46,619 bases of DNA from Deltaproteobacteria bacterium (lineage in GTDB: Bacteria > Desulfobacterota > WTBG01 > JAGOGO01), in contig JAGOGO010000008.1 in NCBI GenBank assembly GCA_017996625.1, forward strand, positions 1 to 46,619. The letters run 5' to 3'. The notes under the pieces were generated by a model. It was given only the letters and a program-made list of their open reading frames with translations. It was not told the DNA's origin and did no database searches. Within the stretch, counting starts at the first letter, position 1. Every line of letters begins with the position of its first letter. The translations under genes and the position numbers were made by a program. Positions 42,177 through 46,619 of this stretch are shown here, one piece after another.

Positions 42177-42935
42177 TCAGCACCGAATCAGTGCCTTTAC
42201 CGGGAGATGATCGGAGACCTGCTGAGATTGAGGACTCTGTATGACTGTCATCCTGAGCAAGGATGACCGAGGCCGGATCAGAATGCGATCAAGGGCAAAA
42301 AGCGGGAAATGCGCCGGAAAGGTGGCTCCCGCAGATCCGGTGCCGCCAAACCACGTAATGAATCGCCAGAGAAAAATACTTGTAGGAAACCAGCAGTTGA
42401 AATCTCCCAGGAGAACAACGAAGTCACTGCGCCAGCGTGACAGCTCTTGTGCCAGAAGGTTGACCTGGTACCATCGTTCTCGAACCCGTAAGCCCAGGTG
42501 CGTTACAATGACGCGCACCAGCTTTCCTTCTATATAAAGGTCCGCATCTATTGCTCCGCGCGGCTCCGACCCAGGAATGCTGAGATCGACCCGGCGGACC
42601 TCTCCGGCCTTAAAGCGGGTAAGAAGCAGGTTACCGTAATGTGCGCCTTTGCGAAACAGTGTAGGTCCGGCAAAGACCCGCAATCCGGTCGCCCGGGACA
42701 GGGCCTGCTCAGCAAGCATCACATCCATACCACTGGCGAAGGAGACTTCCTGAAGTCCGATGACATCCGCCTGGAGAGCTCGAATAATCTGAATGGTACG
42801 ATGAGGATCGCGAACGCCATCGCTGCCGACCCACTGGTGAATATTGTAGGTGACAGCAGAAAAGGTATTCCGTAGAGCGGGAACAAACGCTGAATTCGTG
42901 GGGGTTCGTCGGACGCGGCCTTTTGGCAGAAGCAT
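42177..42935 (-). CDS. Endonuclease/exonuclease/phosphatase family protein
   Basis: This 252-residue protein has the DNase I-like metal site: Asn31 in TYNIHQ, Glu63 in GLQEVSF, GDFNCW near 195 and the C-terminal SDHLPV. It is a cytoplasmic or membrane-associated phosphodiesterase; family members cleave nucleic acids, inositol phosphates or sphingolipids. It lies 13 bp after the VTT membrane-protein gene in the same operon, which suggests a phospholipid-headgroup phosphodiesterase role. That is inference. CCGGAG precedes the ATG. Confidence 0.88.
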   Translation of the reverse strand: MLLPKGRVRRTPTNSAFVPALRNTFSAVTYNIHQWVGSDGVRDPHRTIQIIRALQADVIGLQEVSFASGMDVMLAEQALSRATGLRVFAGPTLFRKGAHYGNLLLTRFKAGEVRRVDLSIPGSEPRGAIDADLYIEGKLVRVIVTHLGLRVRERWYQVNLLAQELSRWRSDFVVLLGDFNCWFPTSIFLWRFITWFGGTGSAGATFPAHFPLFALDRILIRPRSSLLRMTVIQSPQSQQVSDHLPVKALIRC

Positions 42936-42948
42936 CGCACAGCTCCGG

Positions 42949-43614
42949 CTACTCTCGGCGCAACAGCCGTTTCTTGAACAAAGCGCTGGCTGTAATAAAA
43001 ACAGCGAGAAAAACTACAGCAACAACAGCCGTCACCCAATCAGGGTCCGTCAGAATAGTCCTGAATTGGTTCATTAGAATCGAAGCAGCAATAATGGAGG
43101 GGCTCATTCCCAGAATTGTTCCCAAAAGGAAATCACGAAATGTTACTCGCAATGCTCCAGCCATGAGGTTCACAAAGGAAAAGGGAGCAACAGGAATGTT
43201 CCGCACCAGGGCGACAGCGAGAATGCCCGGCTGGCTGAGTTGCTGCAGCAGCCGCTGAGTCCGGTCACCTTTAGCGTAACGCAGTACATCCTTTCCCAGC
43301 CATCGGCCTACTGCATAGAGAAGCGCCGCACTGGCCGCCGATCCTGCCAGACTGTAAAGGACGCTCCAATGCGGAGCAAACACCAAAGCGGTAGCCACAA
43401 TCAACACTGTGACCGGAAATACTACGAGGCCACCCAGAGCATAGGCAGCAACAACAATGAATGGTGCGGCAGTACTGTATTCCAGCGCATGAGCCAGGTC
43501 CGCGATCTTTTCAGCATTAACATACTCGCTCAGGCTGGTCCACTGCCATGCCCCGGCAAACATCAGAACTGCCAAAACGAGGAGTATTCGGCTAATCCAG
43601 GAGATGATGTTCAC
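42949..43614 (-). CDS. TVP38/TMEM64 (VTT) family membrane protein
   Basis: This 221-residue integral membrane protein has the VTT signature: FPVTVLIVATALVFAPHWSV then YSLAGSAASAALLYAVGRWLG near 85-106, and RNIPVAPFSFVNLMAG near 138-153. About five hydrophobic helices are present. The VTT/DedA superfamily includes lipid scramblase or flippase-like proteins. It is the middle gene of a three-gene operon, 25 bp after the M50 gene and 13 bp before the phosphodiesterase gene. That pairing hints at envelope-lipid turnover. Confidence 0.9.
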   Translation of the reverse strand: MNIISWISRILLVLAVLMFAGAWQWTSLSEYVNAEKIADLAHALEYSTAAPFIVVAAYALGGLVVFPVTVLIVATALVFAPHWSVLYSLAGSAASAALLYAVGRWLGKDVLRYAKGDRTQRLLQQLSQPGILAVALVRNIPVAPFSFVNLMAGALRVTFRDFLLGTILGMSPSIIAASILMNQFRTILTDPDWVTAVVAVVFLAVFITASALFKKRLLRRE

Positions 43615-43639
43615 GTCTCGTTGGCCGTAGTACCAGTAA

Positions 43640-44767
43640 TCACTGTCCCTCCAGCTCCAGCTTCATGGAGAGAAACCTCAGCATATCCTTCAGCGAGACA
43701 ATTCCTGCCAGACGACCGTCCTCCACTACCATGAGCCGGCTTTGATTAGTCTGGCTCATGCGTGCCAGCGCCTTAGTAGCATCAACATTGGGTTCAATGG
43801 TATTATCCTTGGAACATGGCGTTGCCATTTGTCCTACGCTGCTGCTGGGCCACATTTCCCGTGGGACTTCCTTAATCTGGGCAGTGGTGATACATCCCAT
43901 CAACGTGCCATTTTGCTGCACGGGAAACATCTTGAAGTTGTACTTGTATACGTACTCCTCCACCAAATCCTCCAGTGAAATGCCGGGAGGGACCGTCACC
44001 GGGTTGCGGTTGATGAACCGCTCGAGCGATTCTCCTTCCAAAGCACGCAAGGTCAGAAGACGCTGATAAGAATTCCGTGCTGCTCCATACAAAAACATAC
44101 CAATTAATGCCCACCACATACCGCCAATCACATTTCCTCCAAGGAGGCTGAAGAAGCCCACAACAATCAGTACGACTGCAAATCCGCTACCGATCTGCGA
44201 GGAAATACGGGTCGCCCACTGAATATTGTTTTTGGCTTTCCACAGGATTGATCTCAGAACGCGTCCCCCATCGAGAGGAAAAGCCGGAAGCAGATTGAAG
44301 ATGCCGAGTATCATATTGATCATTGCCAGATACCTCACCACTGCGGTGATTGGCGGCGACCACGTGCCTCTTCCAGCAAAGGAGAGTCCCCAGAAGATCA
44401 ATGCAATTCCGAAACTGGAAAGCGGGCCCACGATCGCCATGGTGAATTCCGCCTTAGCATTCGGAGGCTCTTCGTTCATTTCAGCCACACCGCCGAAGAC
44501 AAACAGCGTGATACCCTTCATCGGCATACCAAATCGCCGCGCCACGAGTGAGTGAGTCATCTCATGCACGATGATTGAGATGAACAGCCCCAATGCTCCA
44601 ACAATTCCCATAATCCAGTAGGTTCGTGCAGACAGGTCCTTGATCTGGAGTGGAAAAAACCCGACGGAGAGAGACCAGGCGATCAAAAAGGCCAGGAAGA
44701 TCCAGCTCAGATCAATATGGACATCAAACCCGAACAGCGTGAAGACCTTTAATCTCCTGCCAAACAT
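43640..44767 (-). CDS. M50 site-2-type membrane protease with C-terminal CBS domains
   Basis: This 375-residue protein has the intramembrane metalloprotease motif H68-E69-x2-H72 (VHEMTHSLVARRFG) and the second ligand segment NLLPAFPLDGGRVLRS near 157-172. About six membrane segments are followed by two CBS repeats (about 245-370, RFINRNPVTVPPG and LMVVEDGRLAGIVSLKDML). CBS domains often sense adenylates. It is the first gene of the operon with VTT and phosphodiesterase genes. Substrates may be membrane-bound anti-sigma factors or signal peptides; none is identifiable here. Confidence 0.94.
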   Translation of the reverse strand: MFGRRLKVFTLFGFDVHIDLSWIFLAFLIAWSLSVGFFPLQIKDLSARTYWIMGIVGALGLFISIIVHEMTHSLVARRFGMPMKGITLFVFGGVAEMNEEPPNAKAEFTMAIVGPLSSFGIALIFWGLSFAGRGTWSPPITAVVRYLAMINMILGIFNLLPAFPLDGGRVLRSILWKAKNNIQWATRISSQIGSGFAVVLIVVGFFSLLGGNVIGGMWWALIGMFLYGAARNSYQRLLTLRALEGESLERFINRNPVTVPPGISLEDLVEEYVYKYNFKMFPVQQNGTLMGCITTAQIKEVPREMWPSSSVGQMATPCSKDNTIEPNVDATKALARMSQTNQSRLMVVEDGRLAGIVSLKDMLRFLSMKLELEGQ

Positions 44768-44894
44768 GGCGATCCTCCTTCTGTGCTCTATTCACAAACA
44801 AAGAGTCCGCTGCCAGCCGTGCTGCGTGATATGCACTTCCGCACGCAAACCCAGTAGGCGAGCGTGTCCTCGGGCCAGATACGGGTGCAAACCG

Positions 44895-45659
44895 CTATTC
44901 GAGCATAGCCTGCAGCTGCTGAGCATTACGAACGGCATGGCCCGCCTGATCGTTATTGAAGTAACAGTAAACCTCTCTTCCGCGTTGCGCTGCAGCGTCG
45001 ATGAATCCGGCCCAGGTGGCAAGCACTTCAGCAGTATACGCACCCTCAGGAGAGCCTTCCTGGCCATGCAGTCGAATATACATAAATGTCGAGGTTACTT
45101 CGGCAGGAGACTGCCTTCCTCCGAGGTCATAGATACAAAATGCAACCTGGTGACTTTGCAGAAGCTCGTATGCTTCCGCAGTGAACCAGCTCGGATCACG
45201 GAACTCAAAGGCATACCGGTATGTCACCGGCAGCAGGTTGAGGAACTTTTCCAGTCGCCGGCCGTTGAAATTCCACCGGGGCGGCAGCTGAAACAGAATC
45301 GGGCCCAGGTGTTCATCAAGGACATCAATTGCCCGAAGGAAACGAGGTACGGTCTGCTCTCCATCGTTAAGCTTTTTCATGTGCGTGATATAGCGACTCG
45401 CTTTGACGGCAAAAAGGAACCCCGCCGGAACACTGTCCCGCCATCTCCGCAATGTTTCCCGGGGCGGAAGCTGATAAAAAGAATTGTTTATCTCCACCGT
45501 ATGAAAATGCTTTACGTAGTAGGCTAAGAAGTTATCCGTAGAAAGATTGCCAGGATAAAAAACCCTCTTCCAGTGGTCATAGTACCACCCTGAGGTTCCG
45601 ATATAGATAGCGGTGCTCTTTTTCATCAATTCGCTGCTTTTCTCATTACCTGCTTTCAT
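44895..45659 (-). CDS. DUF72 (YecE-like) protein
   Basis: This 254-residue TIM-barrel-type protein of the DUF72 family has YIGTSGWYYDHWKRVFYPGN at the start and HFHTVEINNSFYQLPPRETL near 52-71. Later motifs are GPILFQLPPRWNFN, AFEFRDPSWF, YIRLHGQEG and REVYCYFNNDQAGHAVRNA. An alternative start is ATG 45626 (MKKSTAIYIG), which matches most homologues better, but neither start has a strong ribosome binding site. The function is unknown. Confidence 0.92.
   Translation of the reverse strand: MKAGNEKSSELMKKSTAIYIGTSGWYYDHWKRVFYPGNLSTDNFLAYYVKHFHTVEINNSFYQLPPRETLRRWRDSVPAGFLFAVKASRYITHMKKLNDGEQTVPRFLRAIDVLDEHLGPILFQLPPRWNFNGRRLEKFLNLLPVTYRYAFEFRDPSWFTAEAYELLQSHQVAFCIYDLGGRQSPAEVTSTFMYIRLHGQEGSPEGAYTAEVLATWAGFIDAAAQRGREVYCYFNNDQAGHAVRNAQQLQAMLE

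Positions 45660-46619
<960 letters not shown>

Overview
The window reads as chromosome of a Gram-negative bacterium. Outer-membrane signs are a TonB-dependent receptor, a LolA-fold protein and secreted HtrA and Hsp20-type stress proteins. A heterodisulfide-reductase-like plus molybdoenzyme operon, a split YeeE/YedE pair, an AmrS radical-SAM protein and many short dispersed intergenic repeats point to an anaerobic or facultative lineage of the Desulfobacterota or Nitrospirota type. That placement is inference; there is no rRNA, tRNA, phage or transposase gene to anchor it.

Layout. 1-1415: the tail-less part of a secreted NHL-propeller protein (minus). 1782-3509: a thiamine-diphosphate enzyme (plus), convergent with the main feature, a seven-gene minus-strand operon from 13342 down to 3578. 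In transcription order this encodes HdrC1, HdrB1, a short HdrA, HdrC2, a membrane HdrE/HdrD fusion, a four-cluster ferredoxin/NrfD fusion, and a Mo/W-bisPGD catalytic subunit without a Tat signal. The soluble part has the same order as the sulfur-oxidising sHdr cluster, but here it leads into two different membrane modules and a molybdoenzyme. This is the most interesting system in the window.

14041-18685 holds a small secreted helical protein, a 52-residue membrane peptide just ahead of ftsH, ftsH, a small membrane protein and the two halves of a YeeE/YedE-type (thiosulfate) permease. 19143-27180 holds a TonB receptor, cyclopropane fatty acid synthase, a DUF2254 membrane protein, an MscS channel and TypA/BipA. 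27181-28636 is largely non-coding and contains repeat remnants and a candidate short RNA that carries an anti-Shine-Dalgarno-like tract and ends in a strong terminator. 28637-31344 has small proteins: a flavin-reductase-like protein, a zinc-ribbon protein, a DUF5661-like protein, an M67/JAMM peptidase and YtxH.

31896-44767 holds a divergent sigma-70 factor with a structured leader, AmrS, a divergent Fpg-family glycosylase, Hsp20, HtrA/DegP, GlgC, a LolA-like protein lacking a signal peptide, and an operon of M50 protease, VTT/TVP38 membrane protein and exonuclease-endonuclease-phosphatase. A DUF72 protein follows, and the right edge enters an F-type ATPase beta subunit that appears to be the first gene of its operon, as in N-type ATPases.

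The intergenic space is rich in repeats: 9-nt-period arrays, 7-nt-period arrays, a 63-bp element present three times, and several short GC-rich hairpins. FtsH, HtrA, Hsp20, the sigma factor and YtxH give the right two thirds a stress and envelope-maintenance flavour, while the left third is dedicated to electron transfer.
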